In this document: positions 1-6,900 of the stretch, one piece after another | How positions within the stretch are numbered: position 1 is the first letter of the stretch | Layout of the letters: each line of letters begins with the position of its first letter | NCBI GenBank assembly: GCA_025963735.1 | Contig: JAOQAF010000167.1 | Span: forward strand, 1-33,303 | Source of the DNA: Bacteroidota bacterium | GTDB lineage: Bacteria; Bacteroidota; Bacteroidia; B-17B0; Aurantibacillaceae | Direction: 5' to 3' | DNA length: 33,303 nt | The notes under the pieces: model-generated | Told to the model about the DNA's origin: nothing | What the model saw: the letters and a program-made list of their open reading frames with translations, nothing else | The model's database searches: none | Position numbers and translations under genes: made by a program

Positions 1-2
1 TG

Positions 3-935
3 AATGAACAGCTGGATAAAAAATCATCAGAATTAAAAGAGCTTAATAAAACTAAGACTCAACTGGAAACACTTAAGCGAGATTTTAAAGAAGTTGAAAC
101 CAAAATTCTAGTTGAAAAGGAACGGGAGCTTAATGAGAAATTAAATTCGGCCCGTGTAGAAATCAAGGTTCAAGCCCAGAAGGAGGCATATCTAAAGCTG
201 AAAGAAAAAGAAAAAATCATTGAGGATATGAAACTAAAGCTTGATGATGCCAAGCGTAAGGCTGAGCAAGGTTCTATGCAACTGCAAGGCGAGGTACAAG
301 AACTAGGTATTCTCGAAATGTTATCCTCCTTCCATCCCACCGATAAGATTACACAATCAAAGAAAGGAGCGAATGCTGCTGACATACTTCATGTGATTAA
401 AATGCAGAACGGAACTGAGTGTGGTAAAATCTATTATGAATCAAAGCGCACTAAGACGTGGTCCAATGATTGGATACCAAAGCTAAAGCAGGATAACTTA
501 AAAACGAAAGCTGATATTCTGGTACTAGTTACACATGCATTCCCAAAAGGGATTGAAAAATACGGTATTGTTGACGGAGTGTGGGTATGTGGCTTTAATG
601 ACGTAAAGGAATTATCCCTAGTTCTTCGCTATGGCCTGTTAAAGGTACAATCTGTTTTAGTTACCCAAAAGGGTAAGGACTCTAAGATGGCATCACTATA
701 TAAATATCTTACCAGCGAAGAATTCAAAAATGTATTCGAATCAATTCTGTCTGGGTTCAAAACTATTCAGGAATCACATCAAAGCGAGAAGACCAAGATG
801 CAAAAGATGTGGAAGGAACGAGAACATATGATGGAACAAATACTTTCCAGCTCAATGGAATTCTACGGTTCCGTTAAAGGAATAGCTGGGTCTGAACTCA
901 AAGCTATCGACTTTGATGTAACACAATACAAATAA
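3..935 (+). CDS. DUF2130 family protein, 5' truncated by window edge
   Basis: The frame is open from the first base, so the ORF-track start at 228 is only an internal Met and the N-terminus lies outside the window. The visible 310 residues begin with a long Lys/Glu-rich coiled coil (about residues 1-95). A conserved globular part follows with 'GANAADILHVI', then 'YYESKRTK' and 'WIPKLKQDNL', which is the DUF2130 pattern. The Asp followed by a spaced E-x-K resembles a PD-(D/E)XK nuclease core; nuclease activity is inference, and the cellular role of the family is not established. The C-terminus returns to a charged helical segment. It lies at the edge of an accessory stretch next to an insertion sequence, but the gene itself looks intact at its 3' end. 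Confidence 0.8.
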   Translation, partial: NEQLDKKSSELKELNKTKTQLETLKRDFKEVETKILVEKERELNEKLNSARVEIKVQAQKEAYLKLKEKEKIIEDMKLKLDDAKRKAEQGSMQLQGEVQELGILEMLSSFHPTDKITQSKKGANAADILHVIKMQNGTECGKIYYESKRTKTWSNDWIPKLKQDNLKTKADILVLVTHAFPKGIEKYGIVDGVWVCGFNDVKELSLVLRYGLLKVQSVLVTQKGKDSKMASLYKYLTSEEFKNVFESILSGFKTIQESHQSEKTKMQKMWKEREHMMEQILSSSMEFYGSVKGIAGSELKAIDFDVTQYK

Positions 936-947
936 TTAAGACACTCT

Positions 948-960
948 GTATTATCAATAC
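948..960. other. Short hairpin after DUF2130 gene
   Basis: GTATT-ATC-AATAC forms a 5-bp stem just after the DUF2130 stop codon. There is no T-run, so it is a weak terminator candidate at best. Confidence 0.25.
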
Positions 961-987
961 GTGCTAGGTTGATAGTATGGAAATGGT

Positions 988-1023
988 GAAGTGAGAAGGA
1001 AATGTGGGGTTTCCTTCCACTTC
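988..1023. repeat. Long imperfect inverted repeat (hairpin)
   Basis: The left arm GAAGTGAGAAGGAAA (988-1002) pairs with TTTCCTTCCACTTC (1010-1023) with one bulged A, giving about 14 bp of stem around a 7-nt loop TGTGGGG. It lies between the DUF2130 gene and the ORF upstream of the transposase. It has no T-tract. It could block read-through into the insertion sequence or mark its left end; neither is shown. Confidence 0.55.
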
Positions 1024-1044
1024 TTACTACCGAAAATCCCCGAC

Positions 1045-1061
1045 AACTTCAACTTGAAGTT
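1045..1061. repeat. 17-nt near-perfect palindrome
   Basis: AACTTCAA-C-TTGAAGTT is fully symmetric except for the central base. As RNA it gives a 7-bp stem with a 3-nt loop; as DNA it could be an operator. It is 60 bp before the proposed ATG of the ORF that overlaps the transposase, and 22 bp after the long hairpin. Confidence 0.5.
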
Positions 1062-1121
1062 TTATTTCCAATGCCGTATAGTTGTAAAAATACCAGGTAT
1101 AAACTAAACACATTAAAAATC

Positions 1122-1538
1122 ATGGACCCATTAATGATATATAACCATCGGTTATTAGCCTTCGCAGAAAAGCTTAAAACTGCTGAAGAAACTGAGCCAT
1201 TCATTCATGAAATTCTATTTGAATGGCCACATAAGACTAAAATATTTTTTGATATAAGACATAACGCTGCCATTTTCAGTGTTCTCGCTGAACTATCCGA
1301 TGAATGGTACTTCAATAAGTTCACATGGAACTGGGAACTGAAAACATTTGAGGATATGACATCAGTTAGAGCCTGTATGGAATGGTTTGGATTAACACCA
1401 GAGGAATTTGTTCACCTTTTTGACCTTGATGGGTTACAAGACACCATTCGATACGGAGGAACAAAATTAACTGATACGAGTAAGCCCTCTGATTACGCTA
1501 ATAATATTATCGAGTTTGTATATAAAAGAAGTAAGTGA
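1122..1538 (+). CDS. Unknown protein overlapping the transposase start
   Basis: This encodes about 138 residues from the ATG at 1122 (M-D-P-L-M). The ORF-track start at 1002 would put the two hairpins inside the coding region and adds an unconvincing N-terminus, so 1122 is preferred; 1134 is an alternative. The product is acidic, soluble and rich in Trp and Phe ('NKFTWNWELKTFEDM'), with no signal peptide or membrane segment. I do not recognise a family. Its TGA shares bases with the GTG start of the transposase (GTGA), the arrangement of translational coupling. It may be an accessory ORF of the element or a host gene whose 3' end was remade by insertion. Confidence 0.55.
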   Translation: MDPLMIYNHRLLAFAEKLKTAEETEPFIHEILFEWPHKTKIFFDIRHNAAIFSVLAELSDEWYFNKFTWNWELKTFEDMTSVRACMEWFGLTPEEFVHLFDLDGLQDTIRYGGTKLTDTSKPSDYANNIIEFVYKRSK

Positions 1539-2986
1539 AGGCAGTAAGGTCAAATAAAAAAATATCTCCGCATGGCGGTGTTGTTCCAATTCTTAAGAAA
1601 ATTAAAGAATATGGGATACCACAAGTCATTCGCTCCACTCTTGGAACTCGTAAGAAACAATCTAAGTATGGTTACGACGATATATTTATTTCATGGGTGC
1701 TGACAGCATTATGTGGGGGGACTAGGTTGGACCATATTACTAAATTTAAAAAGAGCTTAAATATTATTCCTGATTTGAAAATTCCTAGTCATGATACTTT
1801 GGGAAGAGTGATGAAAAAACTCGCTACTGAAGTCAAAACTGAAAAAAATATTTCTAGCGATAAAGAAGCTGTAATTAGATTTACCGATTATGATGATAAT
1901 TATGATTTAAATCGAATGCTTGTTAAGGCTACCAAAAGTGCTGGTGCGCTAAACGAAGGGCCTTCATATACCCTAGATATTGATGCCACATTTATTCCTA
2001 CAGAATGTAGAGGAGCGATTCGTAAAAAAGAAAGGAGTGGCAATTCAGATTATGCTAGAGTTGGTTTTAACCCCATGGTTTGTTTAATAGGAGATTTACC
2101 TGTATATATCAGTATGCGTAATGGAGACGCTGGAGCAAGATTTAGGCTGCTACACTGTATACAGGATTGCCTTACAATACTTAATGAATCTAACATTAAA
2201 GTGGGGCTTATTGTCAGCGATGCCGCTGGATATAATAAGGAAACTTTTGAAATGCTAGAATCAAAAGGTATCAAATTCCTTGTTAGATTCCCATTTCAAA
2301 ATAAATGGAAGGATTTTAGGAAGAAACTTGTTGAATGGAAAGACTGGAGGGAGAGTGAAATCAATACAGCTAATTTTAATTGGAAGTGTGAAGTTGCTGA
2401 CATACCATATAAAATGCATGATATACCAGCTGAAAGGCGTTTATCGCCAACATGGAGACTTGTTGTTATGCGAATTCCTACTAAAGAAACTTTAAATAAG
2501 CTAAATAAGAGTGAATATGATAGAAGGGTTTTAGTGGACAAAAAGCTTAAAAAACTTTCAGATAAAAAACTGTTAAAAGACCAAGGGAAGTCATATACAG
2601 ATGCTAACTGCAAAGAAATTGAGGGTTATGAATACAAGTTTTTTATTACAAATGACCATGTAAAATCAACTGAAGAACTTATTACAGCTTATAATAAACG
2701 TGGCAACGCAGAAAGAAAATTTTCATTCATGAAGAATGATTTTGCGTGGAGATTACCACCGTTCATGAATATGAATGAGAACACCGTTTTTATAATTGCA
2801 GCAGCCTTAGCTAACAATATATTTCGTGGAATGGTAATCTCATTGAAAGAACACGTTCCTACGCTAAGATTGAACGCTAGACTTGGAGACTTTCAAGCTC
2901 AATTTATTAATGTATCATGTGAATATATTAGAAATGGATTTTATAAATTTTACAATACAGATATAGCATTCGAAAAAATAATGTAG
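1535..2986 (+). CDS. IS1380-family transposase
   Basis: This is a DDE transposase of 483 residues, the usual size for IS1380. The N-terminus 'ISPHGGVVPILKKI' matches the family start. The catalytic acidic residues are probably Asp in 'TLDIDATF' (about residue 149), Asp in 'GLIVSDAAGYN' and Glu in 'YNKRGNAERKFSFMKNDF', the last being the typical IS1380 Y-N-x-R-G-x-x-E block. The reading frame is full length with no internal stop, so the enzyme may be active. A TAA lies directly before the GTG, which makes GTG the first possible codon of this frame; initiation would overlap the preceding ORF. Terminal inverted repeats could not be identified by eye. Confidence 0.85.
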   Translation: MKAVRSNKKISPHGGVVPILKKIKEYGIPQVIRSTLGTRKKQSKYGYDDIFISWVLTALCGGTRLDHITKFKKSLNIIPDLKIPSHDTLGRVMKKLATEVKTEKNISSDKEAVIRFTDYDDNYDLNRMLVKATKSAGALNEGPSYTLDIDATFIPTECRGAIRKKERSGNSDYARVGFNPMVCLIGDLPVYISMRNGDAGARFRLLHCIQDCLTILNESNIKVGLIVSDAAGYNKETFEMLESKGIKFLVRFPFQNKWKDFRKKLVEWKDWRESEINTANFNWKCEVADIPYKMHDIPAERRLSPTWRLVVMRIPTKETLNKLNKSEYDRRVLVDKKLKKLSDKKLLKDQGKSYTDANCKEIEGYEYKFFITNDHVKSTEELITAYNKRGNAERKFSFMKNDFAWRLPPFMNMNENTVFIIAAALANNIFRGMVISLKEHVPTLRLNARLGDFQAQFINVSCEYIRNGFYKFYNTDIAFEKIM

Positions 2987-3009
2987 TGTGTTTTAAGGGG
3001 AACACTTTT

Positions 3010-3032
3010 GCCGATTTTCAAAAGAAATCGGC
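3010..3032. other. Hairpin downstream of transposase
   Basis: GCCGATTT (3010-3017) pairs perfectly with AAATCGGC (3025-3032) around a 7-nt loop. There is no following T-run, so it may be an element-end structure or an mRNA 3' stabiliser rather than an intrinsic terminator. Confidence 0.45.
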
Positions 3033-3072
3033 CAAGAGCTATTGGAAATAGTTAAATGCCTATCTTAGTATA

Positions 3073-3333
3073 ATGGCTAAGAAACCTACGAAAAAGAAAC
3101 AAAGAGGACCAAAGGCTGGCGACACTGTATTTTTAATCGGTGAAAAAAAACATATTGCAATGCTATTAGAGCACACATACACAGATAATGGACTTGAGTA
3201 TGGCTTTTGCATTTGGTCTAGACAAAAAATGGTGAATAATGAATTGGTTAACACAAATCACACAGGAAGTTTTTTATTATCACAATTAACTCTAGACCCT
3301 CCACCAAAACTGACAGACATGTACCTTATTTAG
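3073..3333 (+). CDS. Small basic protein, SH3-like pattern, unknown function
   Basis: This encodes 86 residues starting with a very basic tail ('MAKKPTKKKQRG') that could bind nucleic acid. The body has the order 'GDTVFLIG', then 'YGFCIWSR', then 'GSFLLSQLTLD', which resembles the layout of the DUF2158 protein a little downstream (Gly-Asp-x-Val start, Cys-x-Trp middle, hydrophobic L-x-x-L end). That relationship is inference from the pattern only. The gene starts about 40 bp after the hairpin behind the transposase and overlaps the convergent gene by 8 bp. Confidence 0.6.
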   Translation: MAKKPTKKKQRGPKAGDTVFLIGEKKHIAMLLEHTYTDNGLEYGFCIWSRQKMVNNELVNTNHTGSFLLSQLTLDPPPKLTDMYLI

Positions 3334-3598
3334 GTCGTTGGAGATTCTTTGAGTGAATGAAATTTTCGTGTATCTCTAACAAATCTTCCTCATCTGCGAT
3401 TCGCCATAATAAAAATAAAGGAATGGAAATATCAACTGGTTGATGGTTTTCAACGTACCAACAATGAGCAATGATTCCCTCTTTTGTGGAAACGACTTCT
3501 TTTAAGCAAACTAAACGGTGAGCATATTGCTCATACAGCCCAAAGCTATTGGACCTGACTACCATTTTTTGACCATATTGTAAAGGATAATCATTCAT
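3326..3598 (-). CDS. Small protein, unknown function
   Basis: This encodes 90 residues with no signal peptide. It carries 'YGQKMVVRSNSF' near the start and 'AHCWYVENHQ' then 'IPLFLLWRI', again the order basic strand, Cys-Trp strand, hydrophobic Leu-rich strand seen in its small neighbours. The C-terminus is helical and acidic ('DEEDLLEIHENF'). It is divergent from the 3683 gene and shares an 84-bp gap with it. I do not recognise a family with certainty. Confidence 0.6.
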   Translation of the reverse strand: MNDYPLQYGQKMVVRSNSFGLYEQYAHRLVCLKEVVSTKEGIIAHCWYVENHQPVDISIPLFLLWRIADEEDLLEIHENFIHSKNLQRPK

Positions 3599-3620
3599 AA
3601 ACTTCTGTTTTTTATAAATA

Positions 3621-3633
3621 TCCCTCCAAGGGA
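3621..3633. other. Short hairpin in divergent intergenic region
   Basis: TCCCT-CCA-AGGGA forms a 5-bp stem between two divergent small genes. It could be a small operator or simply chance. Confidence 0.2.
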
Positions 3634-3639
3634 AAAAGA

Positions 3640-3670
3640 TTGTGACACCTTATATTTTGTTGTAACTTTA
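3640..3670 (+). promoter_or_regulatory. Bacteroidota-type promoter for the 3683 operon
   Basis: TTG (3640-3642), a 20-nt spacer and TAACTTTA (3663-3670) fit the Bacteroidota -33/-7 layout (TTG, TAnnTTTG) except for A in the last position. The ATG follows 12 bp later, so the leader would be very short. Confidence 0.45.
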
Positions 3671-3682
3671 TTAAAAAAATTT

Positions 3683-3946
3683 ATGGCAGAAAATGAATTT
3701 GAATTAAAAATCCACGAAACTATAAAAGATATGGATTTCGACAGAACCTCAATGGATGGTTCGCTAATTGCATCCTCAATTATTAACGAGGCTTACTTGA
3801 AAACAATATTAAGTCTTGGAATAGAGATTTTATCAAAAATGGATACATCTAAAACCAGAAAGGAACTAGGAGAACATTATGTGAATATGTTTAAAAACCA
3901 ATTAACCGACACCCTTGCACTCAAAGGTGCAAAGAAAAATAACTAG
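3683..3946 (+). CDS. Small acidic helical protein, unknown function
   Basis: This encodes 87 residues, predicted to be mostly helical, without signal peptide or membrane segment. It starts 'MAENEFELKIHETIKDMDF' and ends with a Lys/Asn tail. No family recognised. It is the first gene of a three-gene set (3683, 3951, 4194) with gaps of 4 and 18 bp, preceded by a plausible promoter and ended by a strong terminator. Confidence 0.65.
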   Translation: MAENEFELKIHETIKDMDFDRTSMDGSLIASSIINEAYLKTILSLGIEILSKMDTSKTRKELGEHYVNMFKNQLTDTLALKGAKKNN

Positions 3947-3950
3947 ACCC

Positions 3951-4175
3951 ATGGCAATAGAAAAATACAGTGTAGTTCAACTGAAATCAGGTGGACCTAA
4001 AATGACAGTAATCAGAATAGTTGGTGATGAAGACAACAGCAATCTTGCGGATTTCGCTTACAAACATACAGGTCATAAAGATGGAGACTTAATATGTGAG
4101 TGGTTTGATGACAAAAAAGTAAGTCATTCTAAAGTTTTCCCACTTGGTGCAGTTAAGGAAATTAACGAAGTATAA
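3951..4175 (+). CDS. DUF2158 family small protein
   Basis: The ATG at 3951 gives 74 residues and begins 4 bp after the preceding stop; the ORF-track start at 3915 overlaps that gene and adds an unrelated sequence. The motif 'VVQLKSGGPKMTV' followed by 'LICEWFDDKK' and 'VFPLGAVKEI' is the DUF2158 pattern: a small protein with a likely SH3-like beta barrel, a conserved L-K-S-G-G-P-x-M-T-V strand and a Cys-x-Trp-Phe strand. The family has no established function. There is an insertion between the first strands ('DEDNSNLADFAYKHTGHKDGD') that makes it longer than the compact members. Confidence 0.8.
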   Translation: MAIEKYSVVQLKSGGPKMTVIRIVGDEDNSNLADFAYKHTGHKDGDLICEWFDDKKVSHSKVFPLGAVKEINEV

Positions 4176-4193
4176 TTTATTAAAAAAATAGCT

Positions 4194-4448
4194 ATGGAGT
4201 GGTGGTATAAAAGCGATAAGTATCCTGTCAGTAGTCATTCAATGACGCAAATGAAAAACCATTTGCAAAAAAAGTTTATTGAAGGTAATATGTTGAATAC
4301 AACTAGCCTTTTTGATGATGAAAACTATTTTTACGTCAGGACATCTAACAACATATACCTTCATACGTTTTTATTCGAACACGGATTTGATGAATTATAT
4401 GATGGAAAACCTAATGTTGAATTGAATCTTCTCTGGGGTACTTTTTAA
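4194..4448 (+). CDS. Small protein, unknown function
   Basis: This encodes 84 residues, aromatic-rich ('MEWWYKSDKYP', 'NYFYVRTSNNIYLHTFLF'), soluble, with no recognised family. It is the last gene of the small operon, 18 bp after the DUF2158 gene and 8 bp before a strong hairpin terminator, which supports it as a real transcribed gene. Confidence 0.6.
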   Translation: MEWWYKSDKYPVSSHSMTQMKNHLQKKFIEGNMLNTTSLFDDENYFYVRTSNNIYLHTFLFEHGFDELYDGKPNVELNLLWGTF

Positions 4449-4456
4449 AAACAAAA

Positions 4457-4480
4457 AAAGGGGTCTTTCGACCCCTTTAT
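4457..4480. terminator. Strong (bidirectional) intrinsic terminator
   Basis: AAAGGGGTC (4457-4465), loop TTTC, GACCCCTTT (4470-4478) form a perfect 9-bp stem with A-run and T-run flanks. It ends the 3683-4448 operon on the plus strand and can serve the convergent broken gene on the minus strand. Confidence 0.85.
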
Positions 4481-4494
4481 CATTAATTTAGAGC

Positions 4495-4841
4495 TTACGC
4501 TGCTCTATCTAATCTTAAATAAAACTCATAATTACCATCGAATGTTCCAAGAGTTTTTAACACTCCAAAAACAATCTCGTCCTTATTTGCTCTTTCAATA
4601 AAATATCGATGAGTATCCATATAATGAAGATACTTATCAGTCATCCATGTAAACCAGTCGTAGCAAAACGCTCATCCGTCACGGTTTCTCCATTTTTTTT
4701 AACTTTAAAATGGGTTTCTTTTTCATCAATCTGTAGGGCATAATCGAAAACAGTGTTCTCGTCCCCTTCTTCTGTAATTTGCCAAGCTCCATACATCATC
4801 TGCTCAGTCTCTTGTTGTTTTTCTTTCTGGTTTTTTACCAT
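4495..4841 (-). pseudogene. Small gene broken by a one-base frameshift
   Basis: The ORF track shows only a 66-residue piece (4641-4841). Reading on in the next frame gives 58 more protein-like codons ending at a TAA at 4495-4497 ('WFTWMTDKYLHYMDTHRYF'). The frames meet at a run of four A on the plus strand (4665-4668). Restoring one base there joins '...VTDERF' to 'CYDWFTWM...' and yields one continuous protein of about 115 residues. The restored product is soluble with a Gln/Glu/Lys-rich N-terminus and no family I recognise. A base-call or assembly error in the homopolymer and a true recent mutation are both possible. Confidence 0.65.
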
Positions 4842-5158
4842 ATGATATTTATTAAGTCATAAAATTAGGAAGAGAAAAACAAAAAGACGATTTCCTTATA
4901 CATCTTCGACCACGGCCTACTCATTTAATAAAACACCCAGCTCATTTTAGGAATTTTTATAATAAAAAAGGAGCTTATTTAGCTCCTTTTTAACTTTGAC
5001 CCTCTATGCTCTTAAATAGACTTGCGTAATTAAGGCATTTATTAAGGGCTTTTTAACAAAAACGCTATAAATATGTATTTTAACAAACCTTAGTTCCCGC
5101 ATAAGTCATCGGAGGGTTAAAAAAGATAAGATCACCTAAAAACCCTTACTTTTACCAA
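4842..5158. other. Intergenic region before ribF
   Basis: This 317-bp gap holds the terminator at 4965-4991 and otherwise AT-rich sequence. I see no tRNA, repeat or convincing promoter pair in it, although a ribF promoter must lie here. Confidence 0.5.
4965..4991. terminator. Intrinsic terminator (bidirectional)
   Basis: AAAAAGGAGCT (4965-4975), loop TATTT, AGCTCCTTTTT (4981-4991) make an 11-bp perfect stem with A/T tracts on both sides. It closes the accessory stretch before ribF. Confidence 0.8.
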
Positions 5159-6106
5159 GTGTTAACCGTAAGACATACCAGAGATTTCAGAATTGAAAAG
5201 CCCACCATTGTTACTATTGGTACATTCGACGGAGTTCATCTCGGGCACCAGAAAATTCTCAGAAGACTACAGCTGCTAAAAGAATTCCATAATTTAAACA
5301 CGGTTGTTTTAACCTTTGAACCGCATCCCCGAAAAATATTATTTCCTGAACAATCCGATCTTAAACTTATTACCCTGATTGATGAAAAGCTCGATCTGCT
5401 TGAAAAATACGGTGTGGATGTTACTGTTGTTTACCCATTTGATAAAGACTTTTCGAACATAGAATCCATTGAATACATAGAAGAGATTTTATTGAAAAGC
5501 ATGAAGGTTAAATATCTTGTAATAGGCTATGATCATAAATTTGGCAAAAACAGGAGCGGCGACATAGAAACTTTGAAAAAATACGCAGATCACTATGATT
5601 ATGTTGTTGAAGAAATTAACGCACTTGACATTGATAAAATTTCGATTAGCAGCAGTAAAATAAGGCACGCCATCGAAAGTGGAAATATTGAACTTGCCAA
5701 TGATTATTTAGGTCACTATTTTTTTCTGAATGCCACAGTTATTTCAGGTAAAAAACTGGGGCGCACCATTGGTTATCCCACCGCCAACCTTAAAACCGCG
5801 AGCAAGGATAAGCTAATACCTAAAGTTGGTGTTTATTTTGTGGAAGTAATAATAAATAAAGAGGCGTATTACGGAATGCTTAATATAGGTTATAACCCAA
5901 CAACCGATACTGACAATACTATTAAGATTGAAGTTCATATTTTTGATTTTTCGGAAGATATTTACAATAAAACGGTACGCATAAATTTTCTTAAATACTT
6001 AAGGGATGAAGAAAAATTTAATACCTTGGATGAGCTTACCGGTGCGTTACGCTCTGATAAAAAAAAGTGTATGCTTTTAATTGATGAACTAAAGCAAACA
6101 CGTTAA
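5159..6106 (+). CDS. ribF: Bifunctional riboflavin kinase / FAD synthetase
   Basis: The protein phosphorylates riboflavin to FMN and adenylylates FMN to FAD in the cytoplasm. It has 315 residues, normal for RibF. The N-terminal nucleotidyltransferase half (about 12-165) has 'TIGTFDGVHLGH' with the HxGH motif at residues 27-30 and 'ISSSKIR' near 165. The C-terminal flavokinase half (about 180-310) has 'GRTIGYPTANL' and 'GVYFVEV', 'MLNIGYNPT', 'YLRDEEKF'. The start is a GTG at 5159; no ATG is available at a sensible position and the alignment of the N-terminus fits it. It is followed after 20 bp by the leucine-rich-repeat gene in the same direction. Confidence 0.95.
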   Translation: MLTVRHTRDFRIEKPTIVTIGTFDGVHLGHQKILRRLQLLKEFHNLNTVVLTFEPHPRKILFPEQSDLKLITLIDEKLDLLEKYGVDVTVVYPFDKDFSNIESIEYIEEILLKSMKVKYLVIGYDHKFGKNRSGDIETLKKYADHYDYVVEEINALDIDKISISSSKIRHAIESGNIELANDYLGHYFFLNATVISGKKLGRTIGYPTANLKTASKDKLIPKVGVYFVEVIINKEAYYGMLNIGYNPTTDTDNTIKIEVHIFDFSEDIYNKTVRINFLKYLRDEEKFNTLDELTGALRSDKKKCMLLIDELKQTR

Positions 6107-6126
6107 GCCAAAGATTAATTTAAAGC

Positions 6127-6729
6127 ATGAAAACAAGTATAGTTATCATAGTCATTCTTTTTTTGCAACAAGCTATTTTTGGGCAGAGTCAGCTTTTAGA
6201 TTCATTGTCTCTTGCAGCATGCCATGAATATACTAATTTAGACGAGGCGCTTAAAAATCCTGAAAGTGTTGTAAAACTTTCATTAAGAAAAAAGAAATAC
6301 AAAACATTTCCCTCAAAACTTTATGTATTCACAAACCTTCAATATTTAGATTTAAGTAAAAATTCAATAGATGAACTGCCCGACAGCATTACTGTGTTTA
6401 AGTCTTTACAATATTTAATCTGCAGTAAAGACGGTTTAAAACGTTTACCCAATAATATAGGTGATCTCAAAAATCTTAAATATTTAAACGTGAATCAAAA
6501 TGATATTGAACGTTTGCCTTATTCTTTTGGTGATCTGGAAAATCTTGAAATTGCCGACTTATGGAGCAACAACCTGGAGTATTTTCCGGAGACAATGAAA
6601 AAAAATACAAAATTAAAACTGATGGATTTACGCAACATACTTATTCCTCAAAACCATCAGGATATTATCCAGGCAATGCTGCCAAACACCAAAATTTATT
6701 TCAGTCCGCCCTGCAAGTGCAGCTGGTAA
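6127..6729 (+). CDS. Secreted leucine-rich-repeat protein
   Basis: This encodes 200 residues beginning with a Sec signal peptide ('MKTSIVIIVILFLQQAIFG', cleavage near residue 20). About four to five leucine-rich repeats follow at 70-175, for example 'NLQYLDLSKNSIDELPDSI' and 'NLKYLNVNQNDIERLP', with 22-23 residue spacing. The protein ends in 'PPCKCSW', with two closely spaced Cys. It would act outside the inner membrane, probably in protein binding; the ligand is unknown. It starts 20 bp after ribF and may be co-transcribed. An AT-rich hairpin follows. Confidence 0.8.
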   Translation: MKTSIVIIVILFLQQAIFGQSQLLDSLSLAACHEYTNLDEALKNPESVVKLSLRKKKYKTFPSKLYVFTNLQYLDLSKNSIDELPDSITVFKSLQYLICSKDGLKRLPNNIGDLKNLKYLNVNQNDIERLPYSFGDLENLEIADLWSNNLEYFPETMKKNTKLKLMDLRNILIPQNHQDIIQAMLPNTKIYFSPPCKCSW

Positions 6730-6747
6730 CGCTGTTGAGCTTTTCGG

Positions 6748-6778
6748 ACTTATTAAGAACGGTCTTTTAATAAGTTTT
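6748..6778 (+). terminator. Possible AT-rich terminator after LRR gene
   Basis: ACTTATTAA (6748-6756) pairs perfectly with TTAATAAGT (6767-6775) across a 10-nt loop and is followed by a short T run. The stem lacks G/C, so termination strength is doubtful. Confidence 0.4.
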
Positions 6779-6900
6779 ACATTCACCCCTAACAGGCAGG
6801 CAGTTTTATTCCAAATTTTATAGAGGTTTTAAAACTCGTTTTATTAAAAGGATACACCGTGTTCTTTTTACGGAGTTTATCGAACGGGCAACTAATAAAA

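Larger units (their letters stand above)
1122..3032 (+). mobile_element. IS1380-like insertion sequence (ends unresolved)
   Basis: The element is supported by the intact transposase. The boundaries given are only the inner limits I can justify: the overlapping upstream ORF on the left and the hairpin after the transposase on the right. I looked for IS1380-type ends beginning CCTA and ending TAGG within a few hundred bases and found no matching pair, and no target duplication. True ends are probably within about 940-1122 and 2990-3072. Confidence 0.4.

Noticed and set aside
1524-1540. Programmed -1 frameshift joining the upstream ORF to the transposase
   Set aside because: There is no slippery heptamer, and the transposase frame has a TAA at 1532-1534, leaving only one codon in which a shift could occur. 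GTG re-initiation is simpler.
940-3072. Terminal inverted repeats of the insertion sequence
   Set aside because: Candidate words (for example GAAAATC on both sides, or CCTATCTTAG near 3057) do not form a convincing inverted pair, and no target duplication was seen.
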